A stretch of DNA of 64,000 bases from Streptomyces sp. NBC_01723 (GTDB taxonomy: Bacteria > Actinomycetota > Actinomycetes > Streptomycetales > Streptomycetaceae): contig NZ_CP109171.1 in assembly GCF_036246005.1 (NCBI RefSeq), forward strand, positions 3,522,001 to 3,586,000. Direction: 5' to 3'. The notes beneath the pieces were generated by a model, which searched no databases, was not told where the DNA came from, and saw only the letters and a list, made by a program, of their open reading frames with translations. This document shows positions 33,959 through 43,275 of this stretch, in pieces. The position numbers and the translations under genes are program-made. Within the stretch, counting starts at the first letter, position 1; each line of letters opens with the position of its first letter.

Positions 33959-36364
33959 TCAGGTGGTCCGGGCCGTCCCCGTCCCCTTCTCCGCGTCGAG
34001 GGCGTACACGCAGCGGTCCTTGCTGCACGCGTAGACGATGCCGTCGCGGACGACCGGGGAGCCGGTGATCTCGCCGCCGGTCGCCAGCTTCCAGCGCAGG
34101 CGGCCGTCGTCGGCCTTCAGGGTGTACAGCAGGTGGTCCGTGGAGCCGAAGTGGATGCGGCCCTCGGCGACCGCGGGGGCGCCCACGATGTCGCCGCCCG
34201 CCTGGAAGCGCCACTTGGGGGTGCCGGTGACCGCGTCCAGGGTGTAGAGGCCCTTGCCGCTGCCCACGTGGACGTGGCCCGCCGCGACCAGGACCGGGTC
34301 GGTGGAGGAGCGGGCCTCCGTCGCGATGCGCCAGCGGTCGCGGCCGTCGGTGGCGTCGAGGGCGTACACCGTGCCGAGGTAGTCGGCGAGGTAGACGCCG
34401 CCGCCGGTCACCGCGGGGCCGGGGACGAAGGCGGGCGGGGCGAGGAAGACCGCGGGGGCCTCGAAGTGCCAGCGGACGTGGCCGGAGGCGACCTCCAGGG
34501 CGAGGACCCGGGTGCCGGCCGCGACGTAGACGTATCCGTCGGGTGCCTGGGTGACACGGACGGGGACGCCGCCGCAGGAGGCCGCGTCGCCGATGGGGTA
34601 CGACCATCTCTCCTCGCCGGTGCGCGCGTCCAGGGCGCGCAGCCGGGCGTCCTGCCAGACGTACACCGTGCCGTCGTGGAGGGCGGCGCCGGCCTCCGGG
34701 GACTCGAAGTCGGTCTGGGCGCCGGTGATCTCCCAGAGTTTCTGGCCGCCGGAGGCCTCCCACCCCTGGACGCCGCCGCCGCGGGTGGCGGTGACGACGG
34801 TGCCGCGGTCGGCCTGGAGGGAGTACACCCAGGCGTCGGTCTGGACGCGCCAGAGGTCGCCGCCCTCGCGGGCGTCGAGGGCGAACAGGGTCGGGCCGTC
34901 GGAGGCGTGGATACGGCCGTCCGCGACCGCCATCGACCAGGCGACGTCCCGGGTCTTGAAGCGGCGGCGTCCGGTGGCCACGCCCAGGGCGTGCACCTCG
35001 AAGGAGGTGACGTAGACGAGGTCCTCGGCGACGCGGGGGGTGCCCCAGACGTCGTTGGACATGCGGAAGCGCCAGGGGCGCCAGCCGGCCGGTGACGCCT
35101 CGGGCGGCGCGGCGGCGGCGGGCACGGGCGGGGCGGCCGGCAGCGCGGGGTCGGCACCGTTGACGCCGGGGCGCACGCGGGACCAGGAGGCGGTGAGGGC
35201 GGACTCCGGCGGGGGTGCCGCGACGGCGGCGGCGCGCATGTCGGCGACGCGCGGGCCGGGGCCGATGGGCACCGACCCGCCGGCCAGCCGGACCGGTCCG
35301 GCGTCGGGTGCGCCGACGGGCGCGGGGACGGACGGTCCGCGCGTGGGCGGCGCCGGTACGACGGGGTCGTGCGCGGGCGGCGGCGGCAGCTGGGGCGCCG
35401 GAACGGCCGGGCGGGCGCCGGACGGGCCCGGGCCGCGTCCGCCGGAGGGGGCGGGCCTGACCGGGGGGCGGCCACCCCGGCGGCCCTCGATCAGGCTGAC
35501 CGCACGCTCGGGCAGCCACGCCGACGCCGTACCGCTGTCGTCGGAGCCGGAGCCGAAGAGGTGCGGGGCGAGCTGGGCCTGGAGGTCGGCGGGGTTGGGG
35601 CGGCCGGTGGCCTCCATCTGCATGCAGGACTCGATGAGCGGACGCAGCTCGTCCGGGAGTCCTTCGAGGTCGGGGCCCTCGCGCAGCAGCATGAAGACGG
35701 TCTCGACCGGGTTGGCCCCGTGGAAGGGCGGGTGCCCGGTGGCGGCGAAGACCAGCATCGAGCCCAGCGAGAACACGTCGCTGGCGCCGGTGACGCTGCG
35801 GGAGTCCTTCGCCTGCTCCGGGGACATGTAGGCGGGGGTGCCGACGGCGACGTTCGTCATGGTCAGACGGGTGTTCGAGACGCCGGACGCGATGCCGAAG
35901 TCGATCACGCGGGGGCCGTCCTCGACGACGAGGACGTTGGAGGGCTTGAGGTCGCGGTGGACCAGGCCCGCGCCGTGGATGGACTGGAGCGCCTCCGCGA
36001 CGCCCGCCGCCAGCCAGCGCACCGCCTGGGCCGGGAGCGGCCCGCACTCGTTCACTATCTCCTCGAGGGAGGGCGCGGGGACGTACGCGGTGGCCAGCCA
36101 CGGCACCGCGGCGCGCGGGTCGGCGTCGACCACGGCCGCCGTGTAGAAGCCGGAGACCGCGCGGGCCGCCTCGACCTCGCGCGTGAAGCGGACGCGGAAG
36201 AGCTGGTCCTCCGCCAGTTCCGTGCGCACCGTCTTGATCGCCACGCGCCGCCCGGACGCCGAGCGCGCGAGGAAGACCAGCCCCATGCCGCCGGCCCCGA
36301 GCCGGCCCAGCACCTCGAACGGCCCGATCCGCCGCGGATCGTGCTGCATCAGCTGATCCACCAC
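33959..36364 (-). CDS. afsK: AfsK, serine/threonine protein kinase with PQQ-type beta-propeller
   Basis: The 801-aa product (799 aa in S. coelicolor) begins VVDQLMQHDPRRIGPFEVLG. The kinase domain has GAGGMG, Lys44 (VAIKTV), HRDLKPSN (Asp138), DFG (Asp155) and the activation-loop TRLTMTNVAVGTPAYMSPEQ; Thr168 falls at the known autophosphorylation site. A Pro-rich linker (about 285-430) leads to C-terminal PQQ-like repeats (GTVYVWQDARLRALDARTGE and similar). It phosphorylates AfsR in the known circuit. GTG 36364 is chosen to match Thr168 numbering; GTG 36361 is adjacent. Confidence 0.96.
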   Translation of the reverse strand: MVDQLMQHDPRRIGPFEVLGRLGAGGMGLVFLARSASGRRVAIKTVRTELAEDQLFRVRFTREVEAARAVSGFYTAAVVDADPRAAVPWLATAYVPAPSLEEIVNECGPLPAQAVRWLAAGVAEALQSIHGAGLVHRDLKPSNVLVVEDGPRVIDFGIASGVSNTRLTMTNVAVGTPAYMSPEQAKDSRSVTGASDVFSLGSMLVFAATGHPPFHGANPVETVFMLLREGPDLEGLPDELRPLIESCMQMEATGRPNPADLQAQLAPHLFGSGSDDSGTASAWLPERAVSLIEGRRGGRPPVRPAPSGGRGPGPSGARPAVPAPQLPPPPAHDPVVPAPPTRGPSVPAPVGAPDAGPVRLAGGSVPIGPGPRVADMRAAAVAAPPPESALTASWSRVRPGVNGADPALPAAPPVPAAAAPPEASPAGWRPWRFRMSNDVWGTPRVAEDLVYVTSFEVHALGVATGRRRFKTRDVAWSMAVADGRIHASDGPTLFALDAREGGDLWRVQTDAWVYSLQADRGTVVTATRGGGVQGWEASGGQKLWEITGAQTDFESPEAGAALHDGTVYVWQDARLRALDARTGEERWSYPIGDAASCGGVPVRVTQAPDGYVYVAAGTRVLALEVASGHVRWHFEAPAVFLAPPAFVPGPAVTGGGVYLADYLGTVYALDATDGRDRWRIATEARSSTDPVLVAAGHVHVGSGKGLYTLDAVTGTPKWRFQAGGDIVGAPAVAEGRIHFGSTDHLLYTLKADDGRLRWKLATGGEITGSPVVRDGIVYACSKDRCVYALDAEKGTGTARTT

Positions 36365-36557
36365 TTGCCTGCCCACCTCCCCGTACGGGCCGCGCCACCC
36401 ACTTATGTACGCGACCGAAGTGCAGCGTCTCACCACCGCACCTGCGTGGCGCCACGCACCCCGATTCTTCCTGTCCGAGGCGCTGGTGGCGAACCTGGGG
36501 ACAATCGGGGTGTCTCACCACATCCCGGGCGCCTGGGCTCCGCTGCCCGGCCCCGGT

Positions 36558-37304
36558 TCAGCGCTGGAGCAGCGCGAACGACGCCCCCTGGCCGTCCGAG
36601 ACCACCGCCGCCCTCCCGTACGACGTCTCGAAGGGCGGGACCCGCACCCGGCCGCCGAGCCGGGCCACCGTCCCGAGGGCGGCCTCGACGTCCCGGACCA
36701 GGAAGTGGACGAGGAAGTGCGGCGGCATCTCGGCGGGGAAGACGCCGGAGACCGGGGCGCGGCCGAAGTCGGGGTCGGCGTCCGGGCCGAAGAGGGCGTC
36801 GCGGAACAGGTCGCCGTAGAAGGCGTTCGCGGCGTCGGTGTCGCGGGCGTACAGCTCGGCCCAGGCGAAGGTGCCGGGCTCGTGCCGGCGCCCGAAGCCG
36901 GGGTGACCGTCCGGCTCCCAGAGCGCGAAGACGGCACCCTCGGGATCGGCGGCGAGGGCGCTGGTGCCCAGGTCGCCGACCTCGTGGGGCGGGATGACGA
37001 CCTGCCCGCCGCCCGCCCGGATCCGCCCGGCGAGCGCGCGGGCGTCCGGGGTGTGGAAGTACACGGTCCACACGGTGGGCATCCGGCCGTCCGTCTTGCG
37101 GACCAGACCGGCGACCGGCTCACCGTCCAGGGACGCCCGCAGTGACTCCGTCGTCTCCTCGAAGGTCCAGCCGAACAGCTCGCCGTAGAAGCGTCTGCCC
37201 GCCTCGACGTCGGAGAGCTGGGCCTCCACCCAGCAGGGGGTGCCCTCCGGGCGGTCGGACGGACGGGCTGTCGCCCTCTTCTCGGATGCCCCGTTTTCAG
37301 CCAT
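36558..37304 (-). CDS. kbpA: Two-domain VOC protein, probable AfsK-binding protein KbpA
   Basis: This 248-aa protein has two VOC/glyoxalase-like domains: CWVEAQLSDVEAGRRFYGEL to about residue 115, and AWAELYARDTDAANAFYGDL to the C-terminus (GRVRVPPFETSYGRAAVVSD). S. coelicolor KbpA, which binds AfsK and inhibits its autophosphorylation, is about 252 aa and encoded next to afsK. The same length and position support the assignment, which is by synteny. The ATG at 37304 is used. Confidence 0.75.
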   Translation of the reverse strand: MAENGASEKRATARPSDRPEGTPCWVEAQLSDVEAGRRFYGELFGWTFEETTESLRASLDGEPVAGLVRKTDGRMPTVWTVYFHTPDARALAGRIRAGGGQVVIPPHEVGDLGTSALAADPEGAVFALWEPDGHPGFGRRHEPGTFAWAELYARDTDAANAFYGDLFRDALFGPDADPDFGRAPVSGVFPAEMPPHFLVHFLVRDVEAALGTVARLGGRVRVPPFETSYGRAAVVSDGQGASFALLQR

Positions 37305-37443
37305 GCCGTCAAAGTAGCCGCGTCGCCCCCGCCGCGCAGACCGGCGCACCAGCATCTCTGGGCTCAAAGGGCCTCTCGGGCCCTCGCACCCCATTTGCAG
37401 TCGGCCGAATCGCGCTCGGATCGCCCGTCGGTAAGCTGACGGC

Positions 37444-38091
37444 ATGACAGGACAAGTGCGTACCGTCGACGGCCGCGTGGCCGGTCGACGTGGGCAGGCG
37501 ACCCGGCAGAAACTGCTCGACTGCCTCAGCGAAATGCTCAGCTCCTCCCCCTATCGCGATGTCAAAGTCATCGATGTCGCCCGCAAGGCCGGCACCTCGC
37601 CCGCGACCTTCTACCAGTACTTCCCGGACGTCGAGGGCGCCGTGCTGGAGATCGCCGAGACCATGGCCGCCGAGAGCGCGTCGCTGGCCGGTCTTACGGC
37701 GGGCCGTTCGTGGGTCGGCAAGGCCGGCTGGCACACGGCACAGGAACTCGTCGACGGATTCATGGAGTTCTGGCGGAAGAACGACGCGATTCTCCGCGTG
37801 ATCGATCTCGGAGCGGCCGAGGGGGACAAACGTTTCTCCAAGATCCGCATGAAGATCCTCAACTCGGTGAACTCCTCCCTGGCGGACTCCGTCGCCGACC
37901 TCCAGGCCAAGGGCAAGGTCGACAAGGACGTGAACCCCGCCGCGATCGCGGGTTCCCTGGTCGTGATGCTCGCGGCCGTCGCCTCCCACCAGAAGGGTTT
38001 CTCCTCCTGGGGCGTCAAGCAGGCGGAACTCAAGCCGAATCTGGCCCTGTTGATGTACCTGGGCGTCACCGGCAAGAAGCCCACGAAGTAG
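37444..38091 (+). CDS. TetR family transcriptional regulator
   Basis: This 215-aa protein has an N-terminal TetR helix-turn-helix (residues about 17-65: RRGQATRQKLLDCLSEML, VIDVARKAGTSPATFYQYFP) and an all-helical ligand domain. It is divergent from kbpA with 139 nt between them, so it may regulate itself and the kbpA side; TAAGCT just before the ATG is a possible -10 element. The ligand and regulon are unknown. Confidence 0.9.
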   Translation: MTGQVRTVDGRVAGRRGQATRQKLLDCLSEMLSSSPYRDVKVIDVARKAGTSPATFYQYFPDVEGAVLEIAETMAAESASLAGLTAGRSWVGKAGWHTAQELVDGFMEFWRKNDAILRVIDLGAAEGDKRFSKIRMKILNSVNSSLADSVADLQAKGKVDKDVNPAAIAGSLVVMLAAVASHQKGFSSWGVKQAELKPNLALLMYLGVTGKKPTK

Positions 38092-38414
38092 CACGAAGCA
38101 GCACTCCGGGCAGTACGCCGGTACCAAGCCCGTCAGCTCCACCGCTCTATCGCTCCACTGCTCTATCGCTCTATCGCTCCACCATTTCGCCGCACCTCCG
38201 GCACCACCTCAAAGCCCCGCCCGCCGACGGCCCGCCCGCCCGCCCGAACTCGGCGACCGTGTCCCGCGCCAGGCGCCCTCCGCCCCCGGCCGCACCGACA
38301 CGACGAACGACGCCTCGAAGTTCGGCCCCGCGACGGCCCGGATCGGGGAACAGCCCCGCACCCGGCCGGTGTTGTGCTCAACGCCGACGCCCGTAACCGC
38401 TGGAGGAGACCACG
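38092..38414. other. 323-nt intergenic region with simple repeats
   Basis: CACGAAGTAG/CACGAAGCAG repeats sit at its left edge. A GCTCTATCGCTCCAC-type cluster occupies 38144-38182, followed by a CCCGCC-rich low-complexity stretch near 38215-38245. No coding potential or strong hairpin was found. The right end must contain the promoter for the gene at 38415. Confidence 0.5.
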
Positions 38415-38840
38415 ATGGCCCTGACCCGCGAAGAGCGTGAGAAGTTCCTGGCCGAACCGCACATCGCCGCGCTCGCGGTCGACGCGGAAGCCGGCCGCGC
38501 TCCGCTGACCGTGCCGATCTGGTACCAGTACGAACCCGGCGGCGACGTGTGGATCATGACCGGCCTCGACAGCCGCAAGAACCAGCGGATCCGCGCCGCG
38601 GGCCGGTTCTCGCTGATGGTCGACCGGGTGGAGCCCACCATTCGCTACGTGTCCGTGGAGGGGCCGGTGGTGGACACGGTCCCCGCCACCGAGGAGAACC
38701 TGCGGGAGATCTCCGCCCGCTACCTCCCCGCCGAGAAGGTCGACGGGTACGTCGCCTTCGCCACGGCGAACCACGGCGAGCAGGTCGTCGTGCGGATGCG
38801 GCCCGAGCGCTGGGTCTCCTCCGACCTCGGCTCGGTGTGA
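38415..38840 (+). CDS. PNPOx-fold (PPOX class) oxidoreductase
   Basis: This 141-aa split-barrel protein reads MALTREEREKFLAEPHIAAL, then PLTVPIWYQYEPGGDVWIMT and RFSLMVDRVEPTIRYVSVEG. This class uses FMN or, in actinobacteria, often F420. The ribosome binding site is GGAGGAG. Its TGA overlaps the GTG of the downstream pdxH-like gene, so the two are cotranscribed. Confidence 0.87.
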   Translation: MALTREEREKFLAEPHIAALAVDAEAGRAPLTVPIWYQYEPGGDVWIMTGLDSRKNQRIRAAGRFSLMVDRVEPTIRYVSVEGPVVDTVPATEENLREISARYLPAEKVDGYVAFATANHGEQVVVRMRPERWVSSDLGSV

Positions 38841-39505
38841 AGAGCGTCCACGAGCTGCTGCGGTCGCTGCGGGTGTGGGACCCCGCGGTCACCGAGCTGC
38901 CGCCCTTCGACCCGTCCGGCGCCCCCGGCGACCCGGTGGACCTGTTCACGCGCTGGTTCGCGGAGGCGGTGGCCGCCGGCCAGACCGAACCGCACACCGT
39001 GTCGCTGGCGACGGCCGACGCCGACGGGCTGCCCGACGTACGCATCGTGATGCTGCACGGCGCGGACGCGGGCGGCTGGTCCTTCGCCACGCACGCCGAC
39101 AGCCGCAAGGGTCGCCAGCTGACCGGGCGCCCGTACGCCGCGCTCGCCTTCTACTGGCCGGTGCTGGGCCGCCAGGTGCGGGTGCGCGGCCCGGTCGCCG
39201 CGGCTCCGGCCGAGGAGGCGATGGCCGACCTGCACGCGCGGTCGACGGGCGCGCTGGCCGCGGCCCTCACCGGCAGGCAGAGCGCGGAGCTGGACTCGCC
39301 GGACGAACTGACCCGCGCCTCGGAGGCGGCCTGGCAGCGCGCCGCCCGCGAACCGACGGCACCCGCCCCGACCTGGACCCTGTACCGCCTTCGCCCGCAC
39401 GAGGTGGAGTTCTTCCAGGGCGAGCCCCACAGACGCCACGTACGCCTCGCCTACCTGCGGACGGAGAACGAGGCCGGCTGGCATCAGCGGCTGCTGTGGC
39501 CGTGA
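38837..39505 (+). CDS. Pyridoxamine 5'-phosphate oxidase family protein (PdxH-like)
   Basis: This 222-aa protein has the PdxH order: VSLATADADGLPDVRIVMLH, FATHADSRKGRQL, ALAFYWPVLGRQVRVRG, the C-terminal HEVEFFQGEP and a basic HVRLAY...WHQRLLWP end. It probably oxidises pyridoxamine or pyridoxine phosphate with FMN to form PLP, but PhzG-like relatives act in secondary metabolism, so the exact substrate is uncertain. The GTG start overlaps the upstream stop (GTGA). Confidence 0.83.
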   Translation: MKSVHELLRSLRVWDPAVTELPPFDPSGAPGDPVDLFTRWFAEAVAAGQTEPHTVSLATADADGLPDVRIVMLHGADAGGWSFATHADSRKGRQLTGRPYAALAFYWPVLGRQVRVRGPVAAAPAEEAMADLHARSTGALAAALTGRQSAELDSPDELTRASEAAWQRAAREPTAPAPTWTLYRLRPHEVEFFQGEPHRRHVRLAYLRTENEAGWHQRLLWP

Positions 39506-39611
39506 GCGGCGGGGCGCCCGGCCGTGGGCACGGGACGCCGGGCCGCCACGGGCGCAGGACGCCCCGGGCACCGGCCCCACGGGGCGCGCGGTACGTCGCG
39601 TCCGAAGTCCG

Positions 39612-40223
39612 TCAGCGTGACGCCGGTGCCGGCGGTTCCGCGTCCGTGGCGATACGGGCGTGGAGGTGTACGTCGCGGAAGCGGTCGTGGCGGCCGGTCT
39701 CGAACATGGCCTCGCGCAGCGTGCCCTCGCCGGGGTAGCCGCCCTTCTCCGCGACGCGGCAGGAGGCGTCGTGGCCCACCGCGTGGCCCAGTTCCAGGCG
39801 GTGCAGGCCGAGTTCGTCGAAGGCCCAGCGCGAGGCGAGCAGCAGGGAGCGGACGGCGACGCCCCGGCCGCGGGCCTCGGGGAGCACCCAGTAGCCGACC
39901 CGGGCCACCTTCATCGGGCGGCTGATCTCGTTGACGCCCACGTGCCCCAGCGTCGTCCCGCTCTCCGCGTCCGTGACGCGGAAGGACACGGATCTGCCGG
40001 CGGCCTCGTCCCGGGCCCGGGCGCGCAGCGACTCGCGGGCCCCCGCGAGGTCGGTCCACAGCTTGAGCGGGGTGTTCCAGCGCTGGAACTCGGGGTCCAG
40101 GCAGCCGCGGAGCCATGCCTCCGCGTCGGCGTCGGAGTCCGGGTCCCAGGAGCGCAGGCGCAGTCCGTGTCCGCGGGGTTCGGCCGGGGAGGGGTCGAGG
40201 GCGTGCGTACGTGTGTGGGCCAT
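39612..40223 (-). CDS. GNAT family N-acetyltransferase (RimJ/RimL type)
   Basis: This 203-aa enzyme has the GNAT acetyl-CoA loop (GYWVLPEARGRGVAVRSLLL) after SGTTLGHVGVNEISRPMKVA and ends with HRLELGHAVGHDASCRVAEK. It resembles acetyltransferases acting on N-termini or small metabolites. The ATG at 40223 is used. It is divergent from the monooxygenase gene and convergent with pdxH; the 106-nt gap to pdxH is GC-rich with overlapping hairpin potential. Confidence 0.87.
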   Translation of the reverse strand: MAHTRTHALDPSPAEPRGHGLRLRSWDPDSDADAEAWLRGCLDPEFQRWNTPLKLWTDLAGARESLRARARDEAAGRSVSFRVTDAESGTTLGHVGVNEISRPMKVARVGYWVLPEARGRGVAVRSLLLASRWAFDELGLHRLELGHAVGHDASCRVAEKGGYPGEGTLREAMFETGRHDRFRDVHLHARIATDAEPPAPASR

Positions 40224-40322
40224 CCGGCCATTGAAGCGGACCCGCGCCGGTCGTGACCGATCCGCAACCGATTCCGGTCTTGACCGAGACCCATCAACCC
40301 GGAGCGCGATTACGCTCGCCGC

Positions 40323-41522
40323 ATGGCCGACTCCACAGCGTCCGCTGAACCGCAGCCCGCACACCCCGCGGACCGCCCCGTGTACGTCATCGGCGCGGGT
40401 CCCGGCGGCCTCGCCGTCGCCCAGGCGCTGCGCGCCCGCGGCCTGCGGGCGGTGGTCCTGGAGCGCGCCGAACACGTCGGCGACTCGTGGCGGCGCCACT
40501 ACGACCGGCTGCGGCTGCACACCACCCGCCGGCTGTCCGCGCTGCCCGGCCTCGCGATGCCGCGCCGGTTCGGGCGGTGGGTGTCCCGGGACGACGTGGT
40601 GCGGTATCTGGAGAAGTACGTCGAGTACCACCAGCTGGAGATCGTCACCGGCGTGGAGGTCTTCCGCGTCGAGCGGGCGTCCGGCGGCGGCTGGCTGCTG
40701 CACGCCTCCGGGGGACGCGAGCTGACCGGGGCCGCGGTCGTGGTCGCCACCGGGTTCAACCACACCCCGCGGGTGCCGGACTGGCCAGGCCGGGACACGT
40801 ACACCGGCGAGTTCCGGCACGCCGCCGAGTACCGCGACGCGGCCCCGTACGCGGGCCGGGACGTCCTGGTCGTCGGGGTCGGCAACACCGGTGCCGAGAT
40901 CGCCGTGGACCTGGCGGAGGGCGGCGCCGCCCGGGTCCGGCTCGCCGTGCGCACGGCGCCGCACATCGTCCGCCGCTCGACCGCCGGGTGGGCGGCCCAG
41001 TACACCGGCATCCTGTGCCGACGGCTGCCGGTCGCGCTGGTGGACCGGCTGGCCCGGCCGCTGGCCCGGATCAGCGTGCCCGACCTGTCGGCGCAGGGGC
41101 TGCCGAGGCCCGGCACCGGGCTCTACAGCCGGGTGACCGAGGGTGCCATCCCGGTGCAGGACGTGGGCCTGATCGACGCGGTGCGCGGCGGCCGGGTGGA
41201 GGTCGTCGCCGCGGTGGACGGCTTCGAGGACGGCAAGATCCTCCTGGCCGACGGCACCCGCCTCGCCCCGGACGCGGTGATCGCGGCCACGGGGTACCGG
41301 CGGGGCCTGGAGGGCCTGGTCGGCCACCTCGACGTCCTCGACGACCGCGGCAGACCGCTCGCGCGCGGCGCCACCACCCCACCCGACGCCCCCGGCCTCT
41401 ACTTCACCGGCTTCACCAACCCCATCAGCGGCATGCTCCGCGAACTGGCGCTCGACGCGGAGCGGATCGCCAGGGCGGTGACGAAGCGCGAGGCGGGCCG
41501 GGTGTCCCGGCTGCCCGGCTAG
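40323..41522 (+). CDS. Flavin-containing NAD(P)H-dependent monooxygenase
   Basis: This 399-aa protein has two dinucleotide-binding folds: VYVIGAGPGGLAVAQALRAR (FAD, residues about 20-39) and VLVVGVGNTGAEIAVDLAEG (NADPH, about 180-200). The signature VVVATGFNHTPRVPDWPG and the C-terminal FTGFTNPISGMLRELALDA fit class B-like monooxygenases related to TrkA/YUCCA. The substrate is unknown. Its TAG shares the four bases CTAG with the stop of the convergent gene. Confidence 0.9.
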   Translation: MADSTASAEPQPAHPADRPVYVIGAGPGGLAVAQALRARGLRAVVLERAEHVGDSWRRHYDRLRLHTTRRLSALPGLAMPRRFGRWVSRDDVVRYLEKYVEYHQLEIVTGVEVFRVERASGGGWLLHASGGRELTGAAVVVATGFNHTPRVPDWPGRDTYTGEFRHAAEYRDAAPYAGRDVLVVGVGNTGAEIAVDLAEGGAARVRLAVRTAPHIVRRSTAGWAAQYTGILCRRLPVALVDRLARPLARISVPDLSAQGLPRPGTGLYSRVTEGAIPVQDVGLIDAVRGGRVEVVAAVDGFEDGKILLADGTRLAPDAVIAATGYRRGLEGLVGHLDVLDDRGRPLARGATTPPDAPGLYFTGFTNPISGMLRELALDAERIARAVTKREAGRVSRLPG

Positions 41523-42409
41523 TCCCTGGTGAGGATGCGCAGCTCACCGGCGTCCGGATCGCCGAACAGCACGAACAGCTCTGGATTCCGCTCGGTGCCG
41601 CCGATCGTCCAGTGCGTCTCCTGGCCGCACTCGCCGTCGAGGCGCACGAGGACGCCGTCGCGATGGCTGCCCGGCAACCGGCTGTCCTGTTCGAAAGTCC
41701 ACGTGCCGGTCCCGTCGCACAGGGAGAAGTCCCCCTCCTCGTCGACGTCGTCGTGGGCCGGTACGCGGGTCAACTCGGCCCGGCCGCCCGGCGCCAGCCG
41801 CAACACGCCCCCGTCCTCGCCCCGCCACTCCCCGGCGAGCCGCGCGGCGGACAGCTGAGGGGGTTCGTAGTCCTCGGCCAAGGAGGCGGCCGCCACGCCG
41901 CACACCACGAAGAGGACGAAGCTCGTGCCCGCGGAGCGGAGCCAGACGCCCCCTCCTCCCCACGATCGTCCGCGCAGGGCGTGGAGGACCAGCACCGGCA
42001 GGACACCGACCCCGACGAACCACGGGAGGGTGTCGGTGACCGGCCACCCCCACAGCACGAGCCCCAGCGCCGACCAGCCCGCGCCGATCAGTACGGACCC
42101 GGCCAGGTGCCAGGCCCACTCGGGGCCAGGAGAGGTGCGAGGCAGCAGGCGGGCCAGGGCCGCGGCGGGTGCGATCTGCACGGCTGCGTGGAGGAGGCCG
42201 ACGAACGGCAGGATCAGCGGAACGCAGCAGATGCCGAGGTAGCCGCCGCCCCCGTAGTCGTAGTCGTCCCGGCCCGCCTGCATGGCGAACCACCACGCCA
42301 GCCACACCAGTGGCACCTGCCCCGCGCACAGCGCGATCGCCCGGTTCCACTCATCGTTCGGCCGGGCGGGCCGGCGTTCGCCGACCAACCCCGTTCTCCC
42401 CCACCCCAT
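41519..42409 (-). CDS. Membrane protein of unknown function
   Basis: This 296-aa protein has about five hydrophobic helices in the first 185 residues (including VPLVWLAWWFAMQAG, YLGICCVPLILPFVGLLHAA and LPWFVGVGVLPVLVLHAL). An extracytoplasmic beta-rich domain follows, with LAGEWRGEDGGVLRLAPGGR and GTGTWTFEQDSR, lipocalin-like in pattern. No function is assigned. It is upstream of and co-directional with the split MFS gene's 3' part. Confidence 0.75.
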   Translation of the reverse strand: MGWGRTGLVGERRPARPNDEWNRAIALCAGQVPLVWLAWWFAMQAGRDDYDYGGGGYLGICCVPLILPFVGLLHAAVQIAPAAALARLLPRTSPGPEWAWHLAGSVLIGAGWSALGLVLWGWPVTDTLPWFVGVGVLPVLVLHALRGRSWGGGGVWLRSAGTSFVLFVVCGVAAASLAEDYEPPQLSAARLAGEWRGEDGGVLRLAPGGRAELTRVPAHDDVDEEGDFSLCDGTGTWTFEQDSRLPGSHRDGVLVRLDGECGQETHWTIGGTERNPELFVLFGDPDAGELRILTRD

Positions 42410-42429
42410 CCCCGCACCCTACGACCCGC

Positions 42430-43275
42430 TCAGACCCCCGCGGCCACCGCAGTCGGCCGGCGGCGGATCACCAGGGCCATCAGGGCCGCCGCCGCGCACA
42501 GCGCACCCGAGGCGTACCAGACCACGTCGTAGGAGCCGAAGGTGTCGCGGGCCACGCCGCCGAGGAAGGCGACGAGGGCGGCGCCCACCTGGTGGGAGGC
42601 GAGCACCCAGCCGAAGACGATCGCGCTGTCCTCGCCGTAGTGCTCGCGGCACAGGGCGAGGGTGGGCGGGACGGTGGCGACCCAGTCGAGGCCGTAGAAG
42701 ACGATGAAGAAGATCATCGGGGGGTGCACGGTCGGCGCCAGCAGGATCGGGAGGAAGAGGAGGGAGACGCCGCGCAGGGCGTAGTACACGGCCAGCAGGC
42801 GGCGCGGCTCGAAGCGGTCGGTGAACCAGCCGGAGGCGATCGTGCCGGCCACGTCGAACACCCCGATGACCGCGAGCAGCGAGGCGGCGGCCGTCAGCGG
42901 CATGCGGTGGTCGTGCGCGGCGGGCACGAAGTGGGTCTGGATCAGGCCGTTGGTGGAGGCGCCGCAGATCGCGAAGGTCCCGGCGAGGAGCCAGAAGGGG
43001 CCGGTGCGGACGGCGGAGAACAGCACCGTGAGCGCACGGCGGGCGGCGCCGGGGACGGGCGCGGGCTTCTCGACGAACTCCTCGGCTCCGTACGGCTTCT
43101 GGCCCACGTCGGCCGGGTGGTCATGCAGGAGGAGCCAGACGAAGGGGATGACGGCGAGCGCGGCGAGGGCGACGGTGACGGCCGCCGGGCGCCAGTCGTA
43201 CGTCTCGACGATCCAGGACAGCAGCGGCAGGAAGATCAGCTGTCCGGAGGCGGAGGCGGCGGTGAGGACGCCGGT
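42430..43275 (-). pseudogene. 3' part of an MFS transporter gene interrupted by an island
   Basis: The minus-strand reading starts abruptly at about 43275 (TGVLTAASASGQLIFLPLLS) and runs through FVWLLLHDHPADVGQKPYG and six further membrane segments to RRRPTAVAAGV. No start codon or N-terminal half precedes it: the sequence changes to a recombinase gene. The N-terminal 63 residues of the same kind of protein are at 46382-46573. About 100 residues expected between the two parts are absent, so the gene is both split and partly deleted. Confidence 0.85.

Noticed and set aside
33756..36521. 921-residue frame overlapping afsK in another phase
   Set aside because: Arg/Pro/Gly-rich shadow; the correct frame carries all kinase and propeller motifs.
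39506..39611. Terminator between pdxH-like and acetyltransferase genes
   Set aside because: The gap is very GC-rich with many overlapping partial stems, but no single clean hairpin could be defined.
41519..42409. CTAG shared stop codons as a regulatory feature
   Set aside because: Both genes use TAG and share four bases, but this is a simple consequence of dense packing and has no further support.
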